Shown: one piece after another, positions 1-4,506 of the stretch | Layout of the letters: every line of letters begins with the position of its first letter | How positions within the stretch are numbered: the first letter of the stretch is position 1 | Assembly (NCBI GenBank): GCA_904502045.1 | Contig: CAJGEB010000056.1 | Span: 1-6,640 of the forward strand | Source: an uncultured Oscillospiraceae bacterium | GTDB taxonomy: Bacteria; Bacillota; Clostridia; Oscillospirales; Ruminococcaceae | DNA length: 6,640 bases | Direction of reading: 5' to 3' | Position numbers and translations under genes: made by a program | Notes under the pieces: generated by a model | What the model saw: only the letters and a program-made list of their open reading frames with translations | Databases searched by the model: none | What the model was told of the DNA's origin: nothing

Positions 1-640
1 AAAGGAGAACCGCATAAAAGAGCAGAAAGCGTTTGAGATATGCGAGAAGAAGATACTGGATCACAAGCTGGAGATGAAGCTTGTCGAGGTGGAGTACACT
101 TTTGATAACAGCAAGATACTGTTTTACTTTACCGCTGACGGCAGAATAGATTTCAGAGAGCTTGTCAAGGATCTTGCATCGGTGTTCAGAACCCGTATAG
201 AGCTTCGGCAGATAGGAGTCCGCGACGAAGCGAAGATGATGGGCGGACTTGGAATCTGCGGAAGAGAACAGTGCTGTTCGTCGTTTTTGGGAGATTTTCA
301 ACCGGTATCAATAAAGATGGCTAAGGAGCAGGGACTTTCATTGAATCCTGCGAAGATATCGGGTACCTGCGGAAGACTTATGTGTTGTCTTAAATACGAG
401 CAGGAAGCGTACGAGGACCTGCTGAGGAGGACTCCCAAAGTCGGAGCTTACGTTGAAACCGAGGACGGCAGAGGAGTAGTTGAGAGCGTAAATCTTTTGA
501 CGGGAATACTGGCAGTAAGGCTGGATAAAAACAGAGAAGGCGCGGCGAAGAATTTCAGGAAAGAGGAAGTAAAACTGATACGCGACGCACAGATAAGTGT
601 GGACAAAGCGGATATAGAAGCGTTAAAAGGTTTAGAATAA
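1..640 (+). CDS. ricT: RicT/YaaT, PSP1-domain Fe-S regulatory protein (5' end outside window)
   Basis: This is the C-terminal 212 residues of a RicT (YaaT) homologue. The frame is open from position 2 through the window edge, so the first internal ATG (74) is not the start. The sequence matches the PSP1 family core: YFTADGR near 136-156, FRELVKDLASVFRTRIELRQ at about 152-211, then two cysteine clusters, CGREQCC (257-277) and CGRLMCC (368-388). In Bacillus, RicT works with RicA and RicF in a cytosolic complex carrying [4Fe-4S] clusters. That complex promotes RNase Y-dependent mRNA maturation and affects sporulation, competence and biofilm formation; the cysteines are the expected cluster ligands. 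A full-length protein is usually about 275-300 residues, so roughly the first quarter is missing. In Bacillus holB lies just upstream, but that position is outside this window. The identification is strong; the physiological role is carried over from Bacillus. Confidence 0.95.
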   Translation, partial: KENRIKEQKAFEICEKKILDHKLEMKLVEVEYTFDNSKILFYFTADGRIDFRELVKDLASVFRTRIELRQIGVRDEAKMMGGLGICGREQCCSSFLGDFQPVSIKMAKEQGLSLNPAKISGTCGRLMCCLKYEQEAYEDLLRRTPKVGAYVETEDGRGVVESVNLLTGILAVRLDKNREGAAKNFRKEEVKLIRDAQISVDKADIEALKGLE

Positions 641-651
641 TAAAAAAACTC

Positions 652-679
652 TTGATATTTGTGATATGTGTGGTACAAT
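652..679 (+). promoter_or_regulatory. Sigma-A-like promoter for the ferredoxin gene
   Basis: TTGATA (652-657), a 16-bp spacer and TACAAT (674-679), with TGG just before the -10 giving an extended -10. It starts 12 bp after the ricT stop and ends 33 bp before the ferredoxin ATG. A second possible -10, TATAAT, lies at 679-684 but has poor spacing (21 bp). Read by eye; no start-site data. Confidence 0.55.
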
Positions 680-712
680 ATAATATAACAAGTAAGCGGA
701 GGTGTAAAGAAA

Positions 713-883
713 ATGCCGTATGTAATTAACAATGAGTGCATCGAGTGCGGAGCTTGCGAAGCTGAATGCCCTGTCGGAGCAATAACTGCCGGAGACGGAA
801 AATATGTTATAGATGCCGACACCTGCATAAGCTGCGGAGCATGCGCAGGAGTATGTCCTGTAGGAGCACCCAACGAGGAATAA
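713..883 (+). CDS. Clostridial-type 2[4Fe-4S] ferredoxin, 56 aa
   Basis: A short, complete gene for a 56-residue, acidic, cytosolic electron carrier. It shows two classic CxxCxxCxxxCP motifs: C9-C12-C15-C19P and C38-C41-C44-C48P. In this family C9, C12, C15 and C48 bind one [4Fe-4S] cluster, and C38, C41, C44 and C19 bind the other. The two halves are internal repeats (ECIECGACEAECPVGAI and DTCISCGACAGVCPVGAP), and the length is typical of clostridial ferredoxins (about 55). The ATG at 713 is supported by GGAGGTG at 698-704, 8 bases upstream. It has a candidate promoter of its own at 652-679. Such ferredoxins carry low-potential electrons for enzymes such as pyruvate:ferredoxin oxidoreductase and hydrogenase. 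The specific partner here is unknown; lying between ricT and trmN6, it could also serve Fe-S enzymes or cluster assembly, but that is inference. Confidence 0.95.
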   Translation: MPYVINNECIECGACEAECPVGAITAGDGKYVIDADTCISCGACAGVCPVGAPNEE

Positions 884-908
884 GCTTTTAGGTGAAAAAA
901 GTAACGGC

Positions 909-961
909 AGAGGCGGATATAGGTTAGAGGGCGAGGGCTCAATGACTGTAAGCCGCCTTTT
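909..961 (+). terminator. Possible weak terminator or leader hairpin between ferredoxin and trmN6
   Basis: AGGCGG (911-916) can pair with CCGCCT (953-958), extended by a G-U and an A-U pair at the base, and is followed by a short T-rich run (TTTTGTTGT). The loop is long (36 nt). A competing small stem, GGCT (936-939) with AGCC (951-954), shares bases with the right arm. It may partly end the ferredoxin transcript or form a leader structure. It matches no riboswitch class I recognise. Weak support. Confidence 0.3.
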
Positions 962-979
962 GTTGTATATAAAAATAAG

Positions 980-984
980 AAGGA
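980..984 (+). promoter_or_regulatory. Ribosome binding site selecting the GTG start of trmN6
   Basis: AAGGA at 980-984 lies 8 bases before the GTG at 993. The in-frame ATG at 942 has only GAGG (933-936) five bases away and would put the candidate hairpin at 909-961 partly inside the coding region. The GTG start also gives a protein close to the usual family length. Confidence 0.5.
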
Positions 985-992
985 AGATAGAA

Positions 993-1739
993 GTGGAGTA
1001 TAGAGCGGAGGAAATAGGCGGCGGAGTTAAGGTGTTTGTATCCAAGGAGCACACATTTGGTACCGATGCGCTTTTGCTGGCACACTTTGTTGGAGTAAAA
1101 AACGGGGAACGTGTTTGCGACTTGGGAAGCGGATGCGGAATAATCCCGTTTTTGTGGAATAGATATACAGAACTTGCACAGACGTATGCAGTTGAGATAG
1201 AGCATCAAGCGGTGGAGCAGATGAGGAAAGCAGTAGAAGCGAGCGGTATGGTGGGGAAAATCATACCGATTGAAGCGGATATGCGGGAACTGAAGGGTAA
1301 GATACCGCTTGGAATGATGGACGCGGTGAGCTGTAATCCGCCGTATTTTGCGGTGAAAAGCGGAACATTAAACAGCAGCAGTAATCGGAGCACAGCGCGG
1401 CACGAAACTGAATGTACTATGGAGGACGTGTGTGCGGCAGCGGCGAAGCTGTTGAGATACGGCGGTAGGTTTGCGATGTGTCAGAAGCCTGAGCGACTTG
1501 CGGATGCGTTTGAAGCTATGAGGAAAGCGGGGATAGAGCCGAAACGCTTGAGGTTTGCGAGTCAAGGGTACGGAAAGGCACCGTGGCTGTTTTTGGTGGA
1601 AGGAAGGCTCGGCGGAGGGAAGCAACTGAATGTGGAGCCTGATTTGATAACCGGCAAGGACGGTAATGGTGAATACGGAGAAGAAATGAAGAGGATATAT
1701 GCGGGATATGCTGAGGAGAGGGGAAGAAATGAGCGGTAA
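993..1739 (+). CDS. trmN6: tRNA1(Val) A37 N6-methyltransferase family protein (TrmN6/YabB)
   Basis: A class I SAM-dependent methyltransferase of the TrmN6 (E. coli YfiC, Bacillus YabB) family. From the GTG start it has 248 residues; Bacillus YabB is about that size. The opening segment, KEHTFGTDALLLAHF, is the conserved N-terminal signature. It is followed by the SAM-binding motif DLGSGCG (residues 43-49) and the N6-adenine methyltransferase motif NPPY (residues 115-118, at 1335-1346), preceded by DAVSC. E. coli TrmN6 methylates A37 next to the anticodon of tRNA1(Val); the exact tRNA target in this organism is inferred. It overlaps the start of rsmI by 11 bases, so the two are probably cotranscribed and translationally coupled. 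Start choice: an in-frame ATG at 942 would add 17 residues (MTVSRLLLYIKIRRKIE) that do not look like the family N-terminus. I prefer GTG 993 but cannot exclude 942. Confidence 0.88.
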   Translation: MEYRAEEIGGGVKVFVSKEHTFGTDALLLAHFVGVKNGERVCDLGSGCGIIPFLWNRYTELAQTYAVEIEHQAVEQMRKAVEASGMVGKIIPIEADMRELKGKIPLGMMDAVSCNPPYFAVKSGTLNSSSNRSTARHETECTMEDVCAAAAKLLRYGGRFAMCQKPERLADAFEAMRKAGIEPKRLRFASQGYGKAPWLFLVEGRLGGGKQLNVEPDLITGKDGNGEYGEEMKRIYAGYAEERGRNER

Positions 1740-2565
1740 GTTATATGTAGTCGGAACACCGATAGGGAATATGGGGGATATGAGTCCGAGGGGGATTGAG
1801 GTTTTGTCCGAGGTGGACTTTATAGCGGCAGAGGATACGAGAGTAAGCGTAAAGATACTGAACAGATTTGAGATAAAGAAGCCGATGGTGAGCTGTCACG
1901 AGCATAATATCAGGGAGCGCAGTAAGCAGATAACCGAGAGAATACTTGCAGGCGAGAGCTGTGCAATAATTACCGATGCGGGAATGCCTTGCATATCCGA
2001 TCCGGGCGAGGAGCTTGTGAAAGCGTGCGCAGAAAAGGGAATAGAGGTAAGTGTTGTGCCGGGAGCGTGCGCGGCAATAGCAGCGCTTGCGATATCAGCA
2101 CTTCCGACGGCGAGATTTTGCTTTGAGGGATTTTTAAATTCCGACGAAAAACCGAGAAGAGCTCGACTTGAGGAGCTCAAACGGGAAAAGCGAACGATGA
2201 TATTTTATATGCCGCCGCACAAGCTGTCGAGTATGCTTAGTGATATGGAAGAGATACTGGGGAACAGACGGGTGAGCGTGGCGCGGGAGCTTACCAAAAT
2301 ACACGAAGAGGTGATACGCACGACCTTGTCGGAGTTGCGGGAGCTGTACGGCGAAGAGGCGCCGCGCGGAGAGTACGTCTTTGTGGTTGAGGGAGCCGCA
2401 GAAGAGGAAGATGCAGGCGAAGAGATATCCTTTGAAAGAGCGGTGGAGCTTGTGCAGGAGCGTATGGACGGCGGAATCGGAGCTTCACAAGCGGCAAAAG
2501 AGGTAAGCGTACTGTGCGGCGGGAGATACAAAAAATCCGAACTTTACCGCGAGGCAGTAAAATAA
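1729..2565 (+). CDS. rsmI: 16S rRNA (cytidine(1402)-2'-O)-methyltransferase RsmI
   Basis: A 278-residue member of the tetrapyrrole-methylase fold family, the usual length for RsmI (YraL/YabC). RsmI adds a 2'-O-methyl group to C1402 of 16S rRNA in the ribosomal decoding centre, using SAM. Signatures visible in order are VVGTPIGNMGDMSPRG (residues 7-22), AAEDTR (33-38), TDAGMPCISDPG (82-93) and VPGACAAIAAL (110-120). These are followed by the GFLNSDEKPRR segment and, after an acidic linker, the small helical C-terminal domain beginning near EEISFERAVELV. The ATG at 1729 is chosen because it is preceded by a purine-rich AGGAGAGGGG stretch and starts MSGKLYVVGTPIGN, the normal family N-terminus; an upstream in-frame ATG at 1699 would add ten unrelated residues. 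The gene follows trmN6 with an 11-base overlap and ends 14 bases before a strong hairpin terminator. Its partner RsmH, which methylates the same nucleotide, is not in this window. Confidence 0.95.
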   Translation: MSGKLYVVGTPIGNMGDMSPRGIEVLSEVDFIAAEDTRVSVKILNRFEIKKPMVSCHEHNIRERSKQITERILAGESCAIITDAGMPCISDPGEELVKACAEKGIEVSVVPGACAAIAALAISALPTARFCFEGFLNSDEKPRRARLEELKREKRTMIFYMPPHKLSSMLSDMEEILGNRRVSVARELTKIHEEVIRTTLSELRELYGEEAPRGEYVFVVEGAAEEEDAGEEISFERAVELVQERMDGGIGASQAAKEVSVLCGGRYKKSELYREAVK

Positions 2566-2579
2566 TGGGAAATAAAAAA

Positions 2580-2607
2580 GACCTGATTACATTTAAGTAA
2601 TCAGGTC
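2580..2607. terminator. Bidirectional intrinsic terminator between rsmI and the TM2 gene
   Basis: A perfect 11-bp stem, GACCTGATTAC (2580-2590) and GTAATCAGGTC (2597-2607), with a 6-nt loop. On the minus strand it is followed directly by TTTTTTATTT, an ideal U-tract for the TM2 gene, whose stop is 7 bases away. On the plus strand it is followed by GTAATTTTT, a weaker tract for rsmI. It serves two convergent genes. Confidence 0.88.
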
Positions 2608-2614
2608 GTAATTT

Positions 2615-3022
2615 TTAGAATACATAATAAGGATTAGGTTTAAACAATAGTTTTATAAAATCTATTATAGCACCTATGCCAAATAAACCACCGGTAAATA
2701 AATACAAAATTCCCATACCCATTTTACCCTCATAAAATTTATGAGCACCAAAATAGCCTAAGAAAGCGCACAAGAGTACCGCAACCCATTTGTTTTTTGC
2801 TTTTCCTACCATATGACCGTTTATTGTATTGGTGTTAGTATTAACGTTGGAGTTTGTGTTTGAATTATTAATAACAATGTTAGGAGAAGCGGATTCAGTT
2901 TTAAGTTGCTCTACTTGTCTTCCGCAGTGTGTGCAAATTATTGCCTCGTCTGATATTTTTTCGCCGCAATATTTGCAAAATTTTGTTTTGGTAATTTCTT
3001 GATTTACAGTTTGATTTTCCAT
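2615..3022 (-). CDS. Zinc-ribbon plus TM2-domain membrane protein, 135 aa
   Basis: A small membrane protein of unknown function. In order: a polar N-terminus; a zinc ribbon with C16-x2-C19 and C30-x2-C33 (KFCKYCGEKI, ICTHCGRQ); a low-complexity Asn/Thr linker (about residues 48-68); and a TM2 domain (about 76-128). The TM2 domain has two hydrophobic helices around the short loop GYFGAHKFYEGK and a conserved-type Asp in the second helix (D121). There is no signal peptide. The ribbon and linker are probably cytosolic with the helical hairpin in the membrane, but topology is inferred. The ATG at 3022 is preceded by AGGAGGG (3036-3030) at 7 bases. The gene is much richer in A+T than its neighbours. 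It has a very good promoter at 3080-3052 and a terminator at 2607-2580, so it forms its own transcription unit, divergent from the XRE regulator. Zinc-ribbon/TM2 proteins are widespread in Firmicutes without an assigned role. Confidence 0.88.
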   Translation of the reverse strand: MENQTVNQEITKTKFCKYCGEKISDEAIICTHCGRQVEQLKTESASPNIVINNSNTNSNVNTNTNTINGHMVGKAKNKWVAVLLCAFLGYFGAHKFYEGKMGMGILYLFTGGLFGIGAIIDFIKLLFKPNPYYVF

Positions 3023-3051
3023 AATTATTCCCTCCTAAAAACTATAAAATT

Positions 3052-3080
3052 ATTCTAACACATAAGTGTGCAATTGTCAA
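3052..3080 (-). promoter_or_regulatory. Near-consensus sigma-A promoter for the TM2 gene
   Basis: Read on the minus strand: TTGACA (3080-3075, perfect -35), a 17-bp spacer, TAGAAT (3057-3052, one mismatch from consensus), with TGT directly before the -10 giving an extended -10. It lies 30 bases upstream of the start codon. Such a strong promoter for a small accessory gene suggests that it is held in check by a repressor; two operator-like boxes overlap it. Confidence 0.8.
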
Positions 3081-3090
3081 CATATGTGTT
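3059..3090. repeat. Two operator-like dyad boxes, 20 bp apart
   Basis: Box 1 is CACATAAGTGTG (3059-3070) and box 2 is AACATATGTGTT (3079-3090). Each is a dyad with 4-bp arms (CACA/TGTG and AACA/TGTT) around a 4-bp centre. They form part of a 15-bp direct repeat (3060-3074 and 3080-3094) matching at 13 of 15 positions, with a period of exactly 20 bp, about two helical turns. Box 1 sits inside the spacer of the TM2 promoter and box 2 overlaps the edge of its -35. They are likely binding sites for a dimeric regulator, probably the adjacent XRE protein; that link is inference. Confidence 0.55.
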
Positions 3091-3118
3091 CAATAAAAGA
3101 CAAAATTCTACATAGAAT
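3089..3118 (+). promoter_or_regulatory. Possible promoter of the XRE regulator gene
   Basis: TAGAAT (3113-3118) could act as -10, the same hexamer used by the opposing promoter. The best -35 at 18 bp is TTCAAT (3089-3094), which matches consensus at only 3 of 6 positions and overlaps the end of operator-like box 2. The leader would be short, about 12 bases to the ATG. Weak by comparison with the minus-strand promoter. Confidence 0.35.
3105..3118. repeat. Perfect palindrome upstream of the XRE gene
   Basis: ATTCTA (3105-3110), CA, TAGAAT (3113-3118): two perfect 6-bp arms around a 2-bp centre, ending 18 bases before the XRE start codon. The right arm coincides with the candidate -10 of that gene. 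It differs in sequence from the two boxes at 3059-3090, so it may be an autoregulatory site or a site for another regulator. ACATAGA is also repeated directly at 3110-3116 and 3121-3127. Confidence 0.4.
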
Positions 3119-3136
3119 ATACATAGAGGTGATAAT

Positions 3137-3382
3137 ATGTATATTCCGATACTTGACTCACAAACGGTAGGTAAAGTGATTGCTGAATTCAGAAAACAAA
3201 AAGGAATATCTCAAGAGGTGTTGAGCGGATTTGCGGACATCGGGCGCAGTCACCTGAGTGCAATTGAGCGAGGAGAGCGAAAGCCTACCTTAGAAACTTT
3301 TTATAAAATATGCTTGGCGCTGGATGTAAAGATGAGTACGGTTATCATAAAACTTGAAGAAGAGCTTAACAAGCTGAAATAA
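3137..3382 (+). CDS. XRE-family helix-turn-helix transcriptional regulator, 81 aa
   Basis: A single-domain Cro/C1-type DNA-binding protein. The HTH_3 fold spans about residues 10-65: VGKVIAEFRKQKGISQEVLSGFADIGRSHLSAIERGERKPTLETFYKICLALDV. ISQEVLSGFADI forms the first part of the helix-turn-helix, GRSHLSAIERG is the recognition helix, and the ERGERKPTLETF turn is typical of the family. A short charged helix (IIKLEEELNKLK) follows and may aid dimerisation. There is no sensor, peptidase or metal-binding domain, so any signal must act on this domain or through a partner. GAGGTG (3126-3131) lies 5 bases before the ATG. The gene is divergent from the TM2 gene across 114 bp containing repeated dyads, the usual layout for a repressor controlling itself and its neighbour. 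The small size resembles phage or restriction-modification controller proteins, but no restriction or phage gene is present. Confidence 0.88.
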   Translation: MYIPILDSQTVGKVIAEFRKQKGISQEVLSGFADIGRSHLSAIERGERKPTLETFYKICLALDVKMSTVIIKLEEELNKLK

Positions 3383-3387
3383 AAAAA

Positions 3388-3413
3388 TACCTCTTCCGCT
3401 TTTGGAGGAGGTA
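3388..3413 (-). terminator. Intrinsic terminator of pfkA
   Basis: A 10-bp stem with one G-U pair, TACCTCTTCC (3388-3397) with GGAGGAGGTA (3404-3413), and a 6-nt loop. On the minus strand it is followed by seven T residues, 18 bases after the pfkA stop. On the plus strand the tail (CTTTGATATT) is poor, so it is mainly a pfkA terminator but may also help end the XRE transcript, whose stop is 5 bases before it. Confidence 0.85.
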
Positions 3414-3431
3414 CTTTGATATTATGAAAAA

Positions 3432-4409
3432 TTATAAAGAAATGGTATTGGCAATGGCGAGGAGTTCATCATCGAACTCTTTTTTCATATTGAGGGCTTC
3501 GAGGATATCGAAATCGACGACTTTGTCATCGCGCATAACAACGACTCTGTTACCGATACCTTTGTCAAGGAGCTCGACAGCACGGTAACCCATACGGCTG
3601 GCGTTTACTCTGTCGCGGACCGTGGGGGAACCGCCGCGCTGAACATGTCCGAGGATAGTAGTACGGGATTCGACACCTGTTTTGGCTTCAATATCCTCAG
3701 CGAGCTGAACGGAATCGTAGTTGATTCCCTCAGCGACCATAACAATGAAGTGCTTCTTACCGGTTTTGAGAGCGAGGTTAATTTTAGCAACAACGTCTTT
3801 GTCGATGTCGAAAGGTTTTTCGGGAACCAAAATAACAGTGGCACCGCAAGCGATACCCGCATGAAGAGCGATATCTCCTGCTTTGCGGCCCATGACCTCA
3901 ACTACCGAGCAGCGATTGTGGGATTGAGAGGTATCGCGAAGCTTATCTACCATATCGGAAACGGTATTGAGAGCGGTATCGAAACCGACGGTGTAATGGC
4001 TTGATGAAATATCGTTATCAATGGTGCCGGGGACTCCGACACAAGGAATACCGCGGATAGAGAGATCGCGAGCACCTCTGAAGGAACCATCTCCGCCGAC
4101 AACAACGAGTCCGTCGATACCGACTTTTTTACAAACCTCAATAGCTTTCTGAAGACCGGCTTCCTCTTTGAATTCGAGGCAGCGAGCGGTACGCAGGAAG
4201 GTACCGCCGTGCTGGAGAATATCTGAAACACTATTCATATTCATTTCGATCATATCGCAGTTAATAAGACCGTTGTAGCCTTGCCTTATTCCGAAAACTC
4301 TCATATTTTTATTTAAAGCAGTTCTTACTACGGCACGGACGGCAGCATTCATACCCGGAGCATCGCCGCCGCTGGTGAGTACGCCGATAGTTTTTATATT
4401 GGTGCTCAT
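3432..4409 (-). CDS. pfkA: ATP-dependent 6-phosphofructokinase
   Basis: A complete 325-residue cytosolic PfkA, which phosphorylates fructose 6-phosphate to fructose 1,6-bisphosphate, the committed step of glycolysis. Motifs in order: GVLTSGGDAPGMN (residues 9-21, nucleotide binding); GGDGS (105-109); PGTIDND (127-133) with the catalytic-base Asp at 131; MGR (173-175); E227; and the sugar-phosphate/effector segment R249 with LGHVQRGG (253-260). G108, where PPi-dependent enzymes have Asp, and G128 in PGTIDND, where they have Lys, indicate ATP rather than pyrophosphate as donor. Length and motifs fit the bacterial homotetrameric allosteric type (about 320 residues). The ATG at 4409 has GGAGG (4421-4417) at 7 bases. 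The gene lies 97 bases downstream of dnaE on the same strand, has its own likely promoter (4480-4452), and ends at a strong terminator. No pyruvate kinase gene follows, unlike many Firmicutes pfkA-pyk pairs. Confidence 0.98.
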   Translation of the reverse strand: MSTNIKTIGVLTSGGDAPGMNAAVRAVVRTALNKNMRVFGIRQGYNGLINCDMIEMNMNSVSDILQHGGTFLRTARCLEFKEEAGLQKAIEVCKKVGIDGLVVVGGDGSFRGARDLSIRGIPCVGVPGTIDNDISSSHYTVGFDTALNTVSDMVDKLRDTSQSHNRCSVVEVMGRKAGDIALHAGIACGATVILVPEKPFDIDKDVVAKINLALKTGKKHFIVMVAEGINYDSVQLAEDIEAKTGVESRTTILGHVQRGGSPTVRDRVNASRMGYRAVELLDKGIGNRVVVMRDDKVVDFDILEALNMKKEFDDELLAIANTISL

Positions 4410-4451
4410 GAAAATTCCTCCAAAAATGAAATCCTAATAATTCCAAAGATA

Positions 4452-4480
4452 ATTATAAGATATTAAAACGAATGGCACAA
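4452..4480 (-). promoter_or_regulatory. Sigma-A-like promoter of pfkA
   Basis: On the minus strand, TTGTGC (4480-4475), a 17-bp spacer and a perfect TATAAT (4457-4452). It lies within the dnaE-pfkA intergenic region, 42 bases before the pfkA ATG, which would let pfkA be expressed independently of dnaE. Confidence 0.65.
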
Positions 4481-4484
4481 TGCG

Positions 4485-4501
4485 TAAAATGTTTCATTTT
4501 A
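4485..4501. repeat. Small AT-rich inverted repeat after dnaE
   Basis: TAAAATG (4485-4491), TTT, CATTTTA (4495-4501): a perfect 7-bp stem with a 3-nt loop, 5 bases after the dnaE stop on the minus strand. No U-tract follows on that strand (TACGCATTG), so it is a poor terminator. It may be an mRNA 3'-end or processing hairpin, or a protein site just upstream of the pfkA -35. Confidence 0.4.
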
Positions 4502-4506
4502 TAGAT

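Noticed and set aside
884..992. A known riboswitch upstream of trmN6
   Set aside because: I could not match it to the conserved cores of classes I know; only a long-loop stem and a T-rich run are visible.
448..1054. Long minus-strand reading frames opposite ricT, the ferredoxin and trmN6
   Set aside because: They lie antisense to genes with clear family motifs, have no ribosome binding site or recognisable domain, and look like reverse-complement shadows.
1699..1728. Earlier ATG start for rsmI
   Set aside because: It would add ten residues unlike the family; the ATG at 1729 has the purine-rich ribosome binding site and the standard N-terminus.
2615..3382. Toxin-antitoxin or restriction-modification system
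   Set aside because: The XRE protein resembles antitoxin or controller proteins, but the partner is a TM2 membrane protein on the opposite strand, with no toxin, nuclease or methyltransferase domain. Kept only as a speculative idea.
3645..4004. A 119-codon plus-strand frame inside pfkA
   Set aside because: It is antisense to the conserved catalytic core of pfkA and shows no family signature.
3432..4409. PPi-dependent phosphofructokinase
   Set aside because: Gly at 108 and Gly at 128 are the ATP-type residues; PPi enzymes carry Asp and Lys there.
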